Source of the DNA: Mollicutes bacterium
Lineage (GTDB): Bacteria; Bacillota_I; Bacilli_A; Izemoplasmatales; Izemoplasmataceae
Assembly: GCA_003558105.1 (NCBI GenBank)
Contig: PWMS01000118.1
Coordinates: 1 to 45,922, forward strand
DNA: 45,922 nucleotides
Direction: 5' to 3'
Below, one piece after another: positions 1 through 9,500 of the stretch. A program made the position numbers and the translations under genes. A model generated the notes under the pieces. The model was not told the origin of the DNA and did no database searches. It saw only the letters and a list, made by a program, of their open reading frames with translations. Positions within the stretch are counted from its first letter, which is position 1. Every line of letters starts with the position of its first letter.

Positions 1-124
1 CTGTAACATCCTGCAATGTTGAGATAATCTCATCAGGAGAGACAGAAGGACTCGCCCCTTACAACTTTGAATTAACTTTCATAGCAATTGTACCACCTGT
101 AAAGATTAAAGCAACTTTCTTCAT
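1..124 (-). pseudogene. L-asparaginase-like gene, 5' part only, interrupted by in-frame TAA
   Basis: Read on the minus strand from ATG at 124, the translation begins MKKVALIFTGGTIAMK, the N-terminal signature of type I/II L-asparaginases (TGGTI carries the nucleophilic Thr). A good ribosome binding site (GAGGTGAT) lies just upstream. After 21 codons there is a TAA at 61-59, but the same frame continues beyond it as GASPSVSPDEIISTLQDV, which also resembles the family at the expected place. The gene therefore looks like a point-mutated pseudogene, or a real gene with a sequencing error; it runs off the left edge, so the rest cannot be judged. TGA, not TAA, would be the usual reassigned codon, and TGA is a stop here, so recoding is unlikely. 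Confidence 0.6.
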
Positions 125-793
125 GTTATCACCTCGTCAAAATCATTGTAGCACGAAAAGCCAAAAACGCGAGGACAATCCTTTCTAAATTCAATTTTTA
201 GATTATGCACTTTTTAAGGCGTTTTATATGAAGAGCACCCTAAAAAAGAAATCAACATTTACACACTATACCTTATCAACATCTTAATAAGGACATATAC
301 GCAAGTTAACATAATATATATTATGAGAAGTTATACGACCTAAGTGAAAAGGTCTACTTTCAAAACAATAGACCTATAAATGGTTTAGATGATAACGTTT
401 AAAGACTGAAATCTCAGGTGACTACACTCAAGAACGTACTCATATTCTAAAGATGAATACGTTTTTCTGACACCTCTGCTATTAACCTAAATTATGAAAA
501 TTTGATTGGCTGTATGAACGTTTTCGACCCTAAACAATATCTAATGTCAGCTTTATATTAAAAATCGCTTAGAATCGAAATTTAAGCCTATATACGAATG
601 TATAGATTGTCACAGACCCAGCATATCTTATTAATCTATTTCTTTGTTTAATCTTCATACAAAACCATAATGAATTTTGCCGTCTAAGCGATCTTTTATA
701 TATCGATGGGATTTTATACCATTAACCCATGATTATCTCTTTGTGATGTAAATTTAATGCCTTATAATTGTTATGGTACGTTGAGGCTTGGGG
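125..793. other. Gene-free AT-rich stretch
   Basis: About 670 bases hold no intact open reading frame of useful length on either strand. Between roughly 493 and 740 the plus strand has a frame interrupted mainly by TAA codons, which could be the remains of a decayed gene, but no family can be assigned safely. No tRNA-like or terminator-like structure was recognised. Confidence 0.5.
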
Positions 794-819
794 TGTTATA
801 ATACGATTGATGAGGTGAT
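794..819 (+). promoter_or_regulatory. Extended -10 promoter and RBS of rarA
   Basis: TGTTATAAT at 794-802 is an extended -10 element (TG-N-TATAAT). No good -35 box is present at the usual distance, as is common with extended -10 promoters. GAGGTGATC just upstream of the ATG at 823 is a strong ribosome binding site and fixes the start. Confidence 0.6.
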
Positions 820-822
820 CAT

Positions 823-2064
823 ATGCAAAAACGACCTTTAGCTTACCGGATTCGACCTAAAACTCTGGATGATATCATCGGTCAAGACCATTTGGTTGGC
901 TCAAATGGTGTGATTCGCAAGATGATTGAGGCTGAGAAGTATTTTAGCCTGATTCTATACGGTGGGCCCGGCATTGGTAAGACGAGCATCGCACAAGTCA
1001 TTGGCGAGGCTTATGGGCTTAAGACGCATACTTTTAATGCTTCTACTGACAATAAAGCACAGCTTAAGGCGATTATTACCCAAGCCAAAGACTATGGTGC
1101 GCTTTTGATTATCGATGAAATTCATCGTATGAAGAAGGATATTCAAGATTATTTATTGCCCCATGTTGAAAAAGGCAACGTTGTCATGGTCGGTTTGACC
1201 ACTAACAATCCCTACCATAGTGTCAATCCCGCGGTACGCTCTAGAAGCCATGTTTTAAAGTTAAAAGAAATCGCGGAAAATGACCTTTTTGAATTCCTAA
1301 AAAAGCTACCGACGACTTATCCCGATGATTTGAGCGCGAACTTTACGGATGAGACCATCCGTTATATTGTTTTGGCCGCCAATCAAGAAATTCGAACCGC
1401 CATTAATATGATGGAAATCTGTGATATTGCTTATCCTCGTGAAGAAATCACCGTTTCAAAAGCGAAATCAGTGATTTTAAAGCCGGCGCTTTCTTTAGAT
1501 AAAGACGAGGATAACTATTATAATATCCTTTCAGCCTTACAAAAATCGATTCGTGGCAGCGATGTCGATGCGGCGATACATTATTTGGCTCGCTTGATTC
1601 AAATGGAGGATTTAGATAGTATTTTGCGCCGTTTAACGGTGATTGCTTATGAGGATATTGGCCTTGCGAATACGAGTATTTATATGAAAATGGACGCCTG
1701 CGCGCGGGCTTGCGAGCGCGTTGGGTTCCCCGAGGCACGCATTCCCCTGGCAAATTTGGTGGTTGAGATGGCTTTATCGCCAAAAAGTAATACACCACTT
1801 AAAGCCATCGATCAAGCGCTTAAAGACCTAGAAACGGGAAAGATGACAAAAATACCCAATCATTTGATCAACGTGGCGAATTTTGAGGACAAAACGCCTT
1901 ACTTGTATCCTCACGACTATGAAGGGCATATTGTCAACCAACAGTATTTACCGGATAAACTTAAAGATATCAAGTACTTTAAGGCGACCGATACGTCCAA
2001 ATTTGAACGGTTATTAAAGCAACGGATGGATGAAATCGATAAGGTGTTAAAGAAAAAAGGCTGA
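823..2064 (+). CDS. rarA: Replication-associated recombination AAA+ ATPase RarA/MgsA
   Basis: The 413-residue product is a RarA/MgsA (WRNIP1-family) clamp-loader-like AAA+ ATPase that acts at stalled replication forks. It begins with the family's RPKTLDDIIGQDHLVG box (residues 11-26), followed by Walker A GGPGIGKT (47-54), Walker B LLIIDEIHRM (94-103) and sensor-1 TTNNPYHSVNPAVRSRS (about 126-142). The C-terminal half contains the tetramerisation and lid region with the conserved IRGSDVDAAIHYLARLI segment. Length is slightly below that of E. coli and B. subtilis homologues (about 420-450). It is monocistronic, with its own extended -10 promoter and a terminator overlapping its TGA stop. It is one of only three plus-strand transcription units in the window. 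Confidence 0.95.
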   Translation: MQKRPLAYRIRPKTLDDIIGQDHLVGSNGVIRKMIEAEKYFSLILYGGPGIGKTSIAQVIGEAYGLKTHTFNASTDNKAQLKAIITQAKDYGALLIIDEIHRMKKDIQDYLLPHVEKGNVVMVGLTTNNPYHSVNPAVRSRSHVLKLKEIAENDLFEFLKKLPTTYPDDLSANFTDETIRYIVLAANQEIRTAINMMEICDIAYPREEITVSKAKSVILKPALSLDKDEDNYYNILSALQKSIRGSDVDAAIHYLARLIQMEDLDSILRRLTVIAYEDIGLANTSIYMKMDACARACERVGFPEARIPLANLVVEMALSPKSNTPLKAIDQALKDLETGKMTKIPNHLINVANFEDKTPYLYPHDYEGHIVNQQYLPDKLKDIKYFKATDTSKFERLLKQRMDEIDKVLKKKG

Positions 2065-2078
2065 TCAGCCTTTTTTTT
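2053..2078 (+). terminator. Intrinsic terminator of rarA
   Basis: AAGGCTGATCAGCCTT forms a perfect short hairpin followed by a run of T. It overlaps the TGA stop codon of rarA. Confidence 0.8.
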
Positions 2079-2425
2079 GTAAAACCTCAAAATCTACTAT
2101 GCGCGCTTTTTATCAAAGATTGCGCGCTAATAAATATAGACAATGATTCTAAAAACTTAGTCAGGTGGGAAATTTAAGGGCATTGACATCCTTTGATTAA
2201 AAAATAGATTCAAACGCTTAGAGATTTTTTACCTTTCAACCTTGTTTTTCTTGTTATTTTGGATGAATCACAGCCTTTAGCATTCGAAAAACAAGAACAT
2301 GCCCCTTGGGCACGGGATACACCCATTTAAAAAACCTCAAAATCTACTATGCGCGCCATGCATGGTATCCTCATATGTATAAATTAGTATACAAATTAAT
2401 GGGGAACCCCTTAATTTGGCCCTCC
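2079..2425. other. Gene-free region carrying a direct repeat
   Basis: No credible gene is seen between the rarA terminator and the terminator of the next, convergent gene. A short plus-strand frame at 2306-2566 overlaps the end of the membrane-protein gene and looks like a shadow. The notable content is the 26-bp direct repeat listed separately. Confidence 0.5.
2081..2356. repeat. 26-bp exact direct repeat, copies 250 bp apart
   Basis: The sequence AAAACCTCAAAATCTACTAT followed by GCGCGC occurs at 2081-2106 and again, without mismatch, at 2331-2356. The start-to-start distance is exactly 250 bp. The intervening DNA is non-coding. No flanking terminal inverted repeats or transposase were seen, so whether it is a mobile-element scar or a local duplication is open. 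Confidence 0.85.
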
Positions 2426-2454
2426 AAAAAAAAAGATGCCCACGTTGTGGACAC
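2426..2454 (-). terminator. Terminator of the PTS-EIIC-like gene
   Basis: On the minus strand TGTCCAC-AAC-GTGGGCA forms a 7-bp stem (one G-U pair) followed by a run of T, directly after the TAG stop codon at 2455. Confidence 0.7.
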
Positions 2455-3516
2455 CTATAAGGTGAAATCGCCTTCGCTAAGCCACCCTTTTTTCCTAAAG
2501 ATGACATCAACAAGCCATACAAGGCTAATTGGTAGGATAAAGTGTAAGATTAGGATGCTTAGATAAATACTTGGCCTATGGCCCATCGCATCCAATACGC
2601 CAATTTGTCCCACAAGGCTTGAGGTACCCATACCACTGCCGATGGCGGTTGATTCAAGTCTAAAGACTAAAGTGGATAAAGGTCCTAATATAGCGGATAC
2701 CATAATGGGTGGAAGCCAGATAATGGGCTTTTTCAGGATATTTTTAAACTGTAACATCGAGGTACCGATTCCAATCGATATAACCGTACCAATGTTGTTG
2801 TCTTTGCGGCTCATGACCGCAAAACCAAGCATTTGTGTGGCCCCGCCGACGACAGCGGCACCACCAGCGATGCCAATGAGACCGATGTTTTCGCCTGCGG
2901 GGGAAATCGCGATGGCGATGGCGGCCGATGAGATAGGCGAGGTCAAAGCCATGCCGATAATAACAGCGATGACAATCCCCATAAAGAAGGGTTGATAGTC
3001 CGTCGCGGTTGTAATGTAGGTCCCAAGGGCGGTCATCAAGAAATTGACGGGTACGCCAATGATATTCGCCACGCCAAAAGCGATAAGACCACTAATTAAA
3101 GGGATTAATAAGATATCTAAAGGGGTTTTTCGTCTTAAGATAAAGCGTAAACCTTCAATCGCGATGATGGTGGTTAAATAAGCGACAACAGGATCTCGGT
3201 GAACATAAGTCCCGATGCCCCCGGCCATCGCGCCACTGATGAGCGCTAAGCCTTTTAAGTTAAGGCTGAATGCGACCCCAAGGCCAATCCCGATGCCCAT
3301 GAACGATTTTAGGATGTTGCCAAGGTCGATGAGGCCTTCTGATAAATACGCCCCACCGAATAAGCTAATGTCGAACCAACCGATGGTGGCGGTTAAGATG
3401 CCCAGTTGCTCAATGATGACCCCAATGATCAAGGTTGAGAATAAGCCTAGTGCCATGCCATTTAAGGTCTTAATTAAGTAATTTAAAATGCGTTTACCTT
3501 TGCTTTCTTCTGTCAT
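2455..3516 (-). CDS. PTS_EIIC_2 / PfoR-like integral membrane protein
   Basis: This is a very hydrophobic protein of about 353 residues with roughly nine or ten membrane segments. It has glycine-rich stretches typical of the PTS_EIIC_2 (PfoR-like) family: GGAMAGGIGTYVHRDP-type and SPISSAAIAIAISPAGENIG-like motifs. Family members are annotated as putative sugar-PTS IIC subunits or membrane regulators; the substrate is unknown. An upstream in-frame ATG at 3549 exists, but AAGGAG lies 8 bases before the ATG at 3516, so the start MTEESKGK is preferred. No PTS IIA/IIB, HPr or enzyme I gene is near, and it stands alone between two terminators, so transport by a standard PTS mechanism is uncertain. 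Confidence 0.75.
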   Translation of the reverse strand: MTEESKGKRILNYLIKTLNGMALGLFSTLIIGVIIEQLGILTATIGWFDISLFGGAYLSEGLIDLGNILKSFMGIGIGLGVAFSLNLKGLALISGAMAGGIGTYVHRDPVVAYLTTIIAIEGLRFILRRKTPLDILLIPLISGLIAFGVANIIGVPVNFLMTALGTYITTATDYQPFFMGIVIAVIIGMALTSPISSAAIAIAISPAGENIGLIGIAGGAAVVGGATQMLGFAVMSRKDNNIGTVISIGIGTSMLQFKNILKKPIIWLPPIMVSAILGPLSTLVFRLESTAIGSGMGTSSLVGQIGVLDAMGHRPSIYLSILILHFILPISLVWLVDVIFRKKGWLSEGDFTL

Positions 3517-3583
3517 AGGAAACTCCTTTTTTTGTTTTAACGGTATCATTGTAACATAAGATTTCGTGCTTTGATAATCATTT

Positions 3584-3624
3584 TAAAAATCATCCTTACA
3601 GTTTTGCAAGGATGATTTTTTTTT
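3584..3624 (-). terminator. Terminator of the riboflavin operon
   Basis: ATCATCCTT (3589-3597) and AAGGATGAT (3608-3616) form a 9-bp perfect stem with T-runs on both strands. It lies just after the stop of the HAD gene, the last gene of the rib operon. Confidence 0.8.
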
Positions 3625-4285
3625 AAAAGAGATGTTTCAAGGTTTTAATATCGTCTATCTGCATATCGGCGGTCTTTAACTCTTCATGATCACCAAATCC
3701 ATACCGCGCGCCGATGGTGTAAATACCGTTTTTCTTCCCAGCGGTCATATCGTGGTGTCGATCGCCGATAATCACGGCTTCTTTTGGGACCTCGCTCAAG
3801 ACTTTAGCAAGAACTTTGTGTTTGGCTTGAACATTTTTAAAAGTTTCGCTACACACCATGATATCGAAATACTGATCGAGGTTAAAGAGGGCTTTATGGG
3901 CTTCGAGGTAGTAGTTTTTACAATTGCTGATGAAGACGAGCTTGTAGCCTTGTTTCTTTAAATAATCCAAGACATCCAAAGCGCCATCATAAAGCTTGGC
4001 TTCTTTGTTTTGAATCGCTTTTTCAAGCTTATCGCTAAGCATTTTAAGCCCTTTTTCTTTGGCTTCTTGCGTGAGGTTTAAGCCAAACTGATCCCACATT
4101 TCTTTTGGGGTTTGGCCTAAAAACCGGGCAATGTCTTGATCTTGCCATGTTTTTTCTTCCGCACCGTGGTGCTTAACTAGGTAGTCATAGACCGTTTTAA
4201 AGGCTGGAATGTAGATTTCGGTGGTGTTGTGCAAGGTGCCGTCATAATCAAAAAATAGGGTTTTAACGTTGTCTTTATCGATCAT
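3623..4285 (-). CDS. HAD-superfamily phosphatase encoded in the riboflavin operon
   Basis: The 220-residue protein is a HAD hydrolase of the phosphoglycolate-phosphatase-like subfamily. Motif I is FFDYDGT with the nucleophile Asp13 and acid/base Asp15, a helical cap follows, motif II is VFISN, and motif III is [10 protein letters not shown]. Its ATG overlaps the TGA stop of ribH (ATGA), so translation is probably coupled and it belongs to the rib operon. Riboflavin synthesis needs a phosphatase for 5-amino-6-(5-phosphoribitylamino)uracil, done in known bacteria by HAD enzymes usually encoded elsewhere. Its place here makes that role, or FMN hydrolysis, plausible. This is inference; sequence alone would suggest only a generic PGP/PpaX-like phosphatase. 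Confidence 0.85.
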   Translation of the reverse strand: MIDKDNVKTLFFDYDGTLHNTTEIYIPAFKTVYDYLVKHHGAEEKTWQDQDIARFLGQTPKEMWDQFGLNLTQEAKEKGLKMLSDKLEKAIQNKEAKLYDGALDVLDYLKKQGYKLVFISNCKNYYLEAHKALFNLDQYFDIMVCSETFKNVQAKHKVLAKVLSEVPKEAVIIGDRHHDMTAGKKNGIYTIGARYGFGDHEELKTADMQIDDIKTLKHLF

Positions 4286-4743
4286 AGCGTCTTAAAGAGA
4301 TTGGCCATTTCAATCGCACTCATCGCAGCGTCATAGCCTTTATTGCCGGATTTGGTCCCCGCTCTTTCAATCGCTTGTTCAATGCTGTCGGTCGTTAAAA
4401 CACCGAAGATGACGGGCATGTTGGTCTCGAGTGAGACATGGGCGATGCCTTTGGCGACTTCGCTGGCCACATAGTCAAAATGCGGGGTTGAACCACGAAT
4501 TACCGCGCCTAAGGTAATCACCGCATCTGCTTCGTTCTTAGCGGCGATTCTTTTGGCCACCAAGGGCATTTCAAAGGCCCCGGGAACCCAAGTGATGCTT
4601 AAATCCTTTTCGTCCATGCCGTGACGTTTTAACGCGTCTTTGGCCCCATCGAGTAATTTTGATCCAATGAATTCGTTGAAACGTCCAATAACGATATGAA
4701 CCTTTAAGCCTTGTGCATTGAGTAAACCTTCATTAATTTTCAT
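4282..4743 (-). CDS. ribH: 6,7-dimethyl-8-ribityllumazine synthase
   Basis: The 153-residue product matches lumazine synthase in length and motifs. It has the substrate-binding FNEFIG segment near residue 22, WVPGAFEMP (about 52-60), [17 protein letters not shown] with the catalytic His region, and the C-terminal [17 protein letters not shown]. It condenses 5-amino-6-ribitylaminouracil with 3,4-dihydroxy-2-butanone 4-phosphate, normally as a cytosolic 60-mer or pentamer. Its start overlaps the ribBA stop by 11 bases and its stop overlaps the start of the HAD gene, so it is translated within a tight operon. Confidence 0.97.
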   Translation of the reverse strand: MKINEGLLNAQGLKVHIVIGRFNEFIGSKLLDGAKDALKRHGMDEKDLSITWVPGAFEMPLVAKRIAAKNEADAVITLGAVIRGSTPHFDYVASEVAKGIAHVSLETNMPVIFGVLTTDSIEQAIERAGTKSGNKGYDAAMSAIEMANLFKTL

Positions 4744-5947
4744 GTGAATCCTCCTTAAATTTTAAGATATGTCCCAATTTATTTTTCTTTGTTTCTAAAT
4801 AATACTTGTTGCGGTCATTGTGGTTCATCTGAATCGAGATGCGTTCGACAATCTCAAGGCCGTAGCCCGAGAGTCCGCCAATTTTGCGGGGATTGTTGGT
4901 CATCAGTCGAATTTTTTTCACGCCAAGGTCTTTAAGGATTTGCGCGCCAATCCCATAATCGCGCATATCATCGGGGAAGCCTAAGGCTTCATTGGCTTCT
5001 ACAGTATCCATGCCATGGTCTTGTAAGTTATAAGCTTTGATTTTATTGATAAGCCCAATCCCGCGGCCTTCTTGGCGCATATAGAGTAAAACGCCTTGGC
5101 CTTCTTTTTGGATTTTATGCATGGCCGCATTTAACTGTTCACCGCAATCACAGCGTTTTGAGGAAAAGGCATCGCCGGTTAAGCATTCGCTGTGGACCCG
5201 AATTAAAATCGGGGTTTTAGAATCGATTTTGCCTTTTACAAGCGCCACATGATGTTCACCACTTAAGGTGTTTTCATAGCCGATCATCTCAAATTCACCG
5301 TGTTCGGTGGGTAAGGTGGTACTAGCCGCTCTTTTGATATAGGTGTCTTGTTTGCGGCGATACCGGATTAAATCGGCGATCGTGATCATTTTTAAACCGT
5401 GTTTTTCCTTGTATTTTAAAAGATCATCGACGCGGGCCATCGAGCCATCTTCATTCATAATCTCACAGATGACCCCAGCGGGCTTGAAGCCTGCAAGTTT
5501 GGCCAAATCAACCGAAGCTTCGGTATGACCGGCGCGTTTTAAGACGCCGCCGTCTTTCGCGATTAAGGGAAAGATATGTCCAGGACGCTTAAAATCAGAT
5601 GGTTTGACCGCTGGATCGAGGGCTTTTAAAATGGTGTGAGCCCGTTCGTGTGCGCTGATGCCGGTGGTGGTATCAAAGGCATCGATCGATTCGGTGAACG
5701 CGGTATGAAATTGGTCGGTATTGTCTTCAACCATGTGTTTTAAATTCAGACGTTTGATGTCATCGCCACTCATCGGTAAGCATATTAGCCCACGACCGTA
5801 TTTGGCCATAAAGTTAATCGCTTCTGGGGTCGCTTTTTCTGCGGCCATGACCAAATCGCCTTCATTTTCTCTGTCTTCATCGTCCACGACGATGATCATC
5901 TCGCCATGTTTAATGGCATTAATGCCTTCTTCTATCGTGTTAAACAT
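4733..5947 (-). CDS. ribBA: Bifunctional DHBP synthase / GTP cyclohydrolase II
   Basis: The 404-residue protein fuses two riboflavin-pathway enzymes. Residues 1-200 are 3,4-dihydroxy-2-butanone 4-phosphate synthase, with the acidic [12 protein letters not shown] loop (22-33) and [10 protein letters not shown]. Residues about 205-400 are GTP cyclohydrolase II, with [21 protein letters not shown] holding the three zinc cysteines and [13 protein letters not shown] holding the catalytic Arg. It thus supplies both precursors of the pathway. GGAGG lies 8 bases before the ATG. It is the third gene of the operon, 13 bases after ribE. Confidence 0.97.
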   Translation of the reverse strand: MFNTIEEGINAIKHGEMIIVVDDEDRENEGDLVMAAEKATPEAINFMAKYGRGLICLPMSGDDIKRLNLKHMVEDNTDQFHTAFTESIDAFDTTTGISAHERAHTILKALDPAVKPSDFKRPGHIFPLIAKDGGVLKRAGHTEASVDLAKLAGFKPAGVICEIMNEDGSMARVDDLLKYKEKHGLKMITIADLIRYRRKQDTYIKRAASTTLPTEHGEFEMIGYENTLSGEHHVALVKGKIDSKTPILIRVHSECLTGDAFSSKRCDCGEQLNAAMHKIQKEGQGVLLYMRQEGRGIGLINKIKAYNLQDHGMDTVEANEALGFPDDMRDYGIGAQILKDLGVKKIRLMTNNPRKIGGLSGYGLEIVERISIQMNHNDRNKYYLETKKNKLGHILKFKEDSHEN

Positions 5948-5960
5948 CGTGGGGCCTCCT

Positions 5961-6596
5961 TTAAAAACCGTGTTTTTTCAAAAATGACGCATCGAGTTTT
6001 GTTTCATCGTTACTTGTTAAAAGCTTTTCGACATATTTTCCGATGATATCACATTCCAAATTTACTTTCGTTCCGATGGCTTTAGATAGCAGCGTCGTTA
6101 CATCTTTGGTATGTGGAATGATGGATACGTTAAAGCCATCCGCATTAACGTTACCGACGGTTAAACTAATGCCGTCAATCGCAATCGAGCCTTTATCGAC
6201 GATATATTTTAAAAGGTTCTTAGGGGTTTGGATATAAACCCATGTGGCGATATCGTCTTTTTCAAAACGCCTAATCGTCCCGGTGCCATCGATATGGCCG
6301 CTGACGATATGACCCCCAAACCGATCGGTCGGGCGCATGGCGCGTTCTAAATTAAGCGCATCACCAGGCTTTAAATCCCCCAAACTACTCTTGGCTAAAG
6401 TCTCATGCATGACATCGACGCTAAAGGTATCGCCCCGCTTATCGGTGACGGTTAGACAAACCCCGTTGGTCGCGATTGAATCGCCAAGTTTGGTATCTTC
6501 AAGTACGTCTTTAGCGCTAATGATAAGTTGGGCGCTTTTTGCGCCTCTTTGGATGCTTTTTAAGATTCCCTTTTCTTCAATAATCCCGGTGAACAT
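5961..6596 (-). CDS. ribE: Riboflavin synthase alpha chain
   Basis: The product (211 residues from the chosen start) has the two tandem lumazine-binding barrels typical of riboflavin synthase. The first opens with [10 protein letters not shown] and contains [11 protein letters not shown]; the second contains [12 protein letters not shown]. It dismutates two lumazine molecules to riboflavin. Four in-frame ATGs lie close together at 6614, 6602, 6599 and 6596; the family start MFTGIIEE and the GAGGG element 6 bases upstream favour 6596. It overlaps the end of ribD by about 20 bases. Confidence 0.95.
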   Translation of the reverse strand: MFTGIIEEKGILKSIQRGAKSAQLIISAKDVLEDTKLGDSIATNGVCLTVTDKRGDTFSVDVMHETLAKSSLGDLKPGDALNLERAMRPTDRFGGHIVSGHIDGTGTIRRFEKDDIATWVYIQTPKNLLKYIVDKGSIAIDGISLTVGNVNADGFNVSIIPHTKDVTTLLSKAIGTKVNLECDIIGKYVEKLLTSNDETKLDASFLKKHGF

Positions 6597-7686
6597 CATC
6601 ATCCCTCGCTTCATAGACGATTAAAACATCATCGTCAAAGGTTAATATATCGGTTCTTTTAAAGCGTTTTGCGTGTTTAATCTTGTTGAAGCCTAACCCA
6701 TCTACCGGGGTTAAAGCGTCTTTACCACCCAAAATCATCGGGGCGATAAAGCTATGGATCTCATGCACAATCCCCGCACGGATAGCCGCATCGTTGAGGG
6801 TTGAGCCACCTTCTAAAAGGATACTGTCAATTTGACGTTCTTTAAGCATCGCCATCATCACGGTTAAATCAAGCCCTTTATCCTTTAAAGGGACTAACAT
6901 GTGTTCCGCCCCTTTTTCTTTAAAAGCTTTAAGCTTGTCTTTAGGCGCTAAGTTTGACGTTACCACAATCGTCTTAGCGATCGTGGTATCAAGCACCCGA
7001 CTTTCAATCGGCATCTGGCCATAGGTATCGCAAATGATACGGATTGGCTGACGAACCGGTTTATCTAAGCGCGCGGTTAATTGTGGATTATCGTGTAATA
7101 TGGTGCCATAACCGACCATAATCGCCATCGTTTGCGCTCTTGTTTCGTGTACAAACTCACGGCTTTTGGCGTTGGTAATCCATTTAGAATCGTGGGTTTT
7201 GGTCGCGATTTTACCATCGATACTCATCGCGGTTTTCATGATGAGATAGGGGTTTTTTTCTTGAATGTAATGGAAAAATACTTTATTTAGGGTTTGGTTT
7301 TCTTGATCTAATATGCCCGTTAAAACCTCAATGCCGGCCTCTTTAAGCATTTGAATACCACGACCCCCCACCAAGGGATTGGGGTCCTTAGAGGCGATGA
7401 TAACGGTCTTAATTTTAGCTTTAATGATGGCTAAGGCGCATGGTGGGGTTTTACCATAATGCGAGCAAGGTTCTAAGGTCACATACATGGTGGCGCCTTC
7501 GGCTTTGTCTTTCGCTTGGTTTAAAGCATGGATTTCCGCATGGTTTTCTCCATAAGAGGCGTGATAGCCTTTGGCGATGATGGTCTCATCTTTGAGGATA
7601 ACGGCCCCAACCAAAGGGTTAGGATTGGTAAAACCCAAGCCTTTTTTGGCTTCGTTTAGCGCTATTTTCATATATTTTTCATGCAT
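6577..7686 (-). CDS. ribD: Riboflavin biosynthesis deaminase/reductase
   Basis: This is the bifunctional pyrimidine deaminase and reductase that carries out two steps after GTP cyclohydrolase II. The N-terminal cytidine-deaminase-type domain (about residues 1-140) shows HAEIHAL and TLEPCSHYGKTPPC, the zinc ligands; the C-terminal reductase domain (about 145-365) shows KTAMSIDGKIAT and ILLEGGSTLN. Usual length of the family is about 360-370. An ATG at 7704 lies inside the T-run of the riboswitch terminator, so the second ATG (7686, MHEKYMKIAL) is preferred. It is the first gene of the rib operon and is controlled by the FMN riboswitch. Confidence 0.95.
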   Translation of the reverse strand: MHEKYMKIALNEAKKGLGFTNPNPLVGAVILKDETIIAKGYHASYGENHAEIHALNQAKDKAEGATMYVTLEPCSHYGKTPPCALAIIKAKIKTVIIASKDPNPLVGGRGIQMLKEAGIEVLTGILDQENQTLNKVFFHYIQEKNPYLIMKTAMSIDGKIATKTHDSKWITNAKSREFVHETRAQTMAIMVGYGTILHDNPQLTARLDKPVRQPIRIICDTYGQMPIESRVLDTTIAKTIVVTSNLAPKDKLKAFKEKGAEHMLVPLKDKGLDLTVMMAMLKERQIDSILLEGGSTLNDAAIRAGIVHEIHSFIAPMILGGKDALTPVDGLGFNKIKHAKRFKRTDILTFDDDVLIVYEARDDDVHRDY

Positions 7687-7703
7687 GGTTTCACCAACTT
7701 TCA

Positions 7704-7728
7704 TAAAAAAATGCCCTTTTCAGGGCAT
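7704..7728 (-). terminator. Expression-platform terminator of the FMN riboswitch
   Basis: On the minus strand ATGCCC-TGAAAA-GGGCAT forms a perfect 6-bp stem followed by seven T. It lies between the riboswitch aptamer and ribD, so FMN binding probably favours termination. Confidence 0.85.
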
Positions 7729-7756
7729 AATAATGGCAAAAGCGCGCGTAAAAAAG

Positions 7757-7871
7757 CGTCTTATCTTCTTCCATCCAGACTATACGGTCGGTATCGGAAT
7801 TGCACCGATTCAGCGTGAGCTCGCGGACTTTACCGCCGGTCGGGAATTGCACCCTGCCCTGAAGATATTGC
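7757..7871 (-). ncRNA. FMN riboswitch (RFN element)
   Basis: The minus strand contains the invariant RFN blocks in order: AGGGCAGGGTGCAATTCCC, GACCGGCGGTAAAGTCCGCG, GAGCTCACG, ATCGGTGCAATTCCGATACC, GACCGTATAGTCTGGATG and GAAGAAGATAA. All six helices of the aptamer can be drawn. It stands between a consensus promoter and an intrinsic terminator upstream of ribD, giving transcriptional repression of the rib operon at high FMN. Confidence 0.97.
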
Positions 7872-7894
7872 ATATTCAATTGTATGACAAATAC

Positions 7895-7923
7895 ATTATA
7901 TAGAAGCTTATGGGTTTTGTCAA
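7895..7923 (-). promoter_or_regulatory. Sigma-A promoter of the rib operon
   Basis: The minus strand has TTGACA (7923-7918), a 17-base spacer and TATAAT (7900-7895): a full consensus promoter. It lies 12 bases after the glpK stop codon and just upstream of the FMN riboswitch. Confidence 0.9.
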
Positions 7924-7934
7924 TAAAAGCGATA

Positions 7935-9443
<1,509 letters not shown>

Positions 9444-9461
9444 TTATGTTTGATATAAATT

Positions 9462-9491
9462 AAAGGGCATTGGTTCTTGCCAATGCCCTTT
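9462..9491 (-). terminator. Hairpin between hydrolase gene and glpK
   Basis: AAAGGGCATTGG and CCAATGCCCTTT form a perfect 12-bp stem. The following T-stretch on the minus strand is poor (TTTAATTTATATC), so it may act as a weak or regulated terminator, or as an mRNA-stability element, in front of glpK. Confidence 0.65.
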
Positions 9492-9500
9492 AAACATGTC

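Noticed and set aside
823-2064. Use of UGA as tryptophan (mycoplasma code)
   Set aside because: Several genes end in TGA at the correct family length (rarA, ribH, groS), and tryptophans at conserved sites are TGG.
2306-2995. Plus-strand frames at 2306-2566 and 2642-2995
   Set aside because: They are shadows opposite the EIIC-like gene, with composition of a reversed membrane protein and no start signals.
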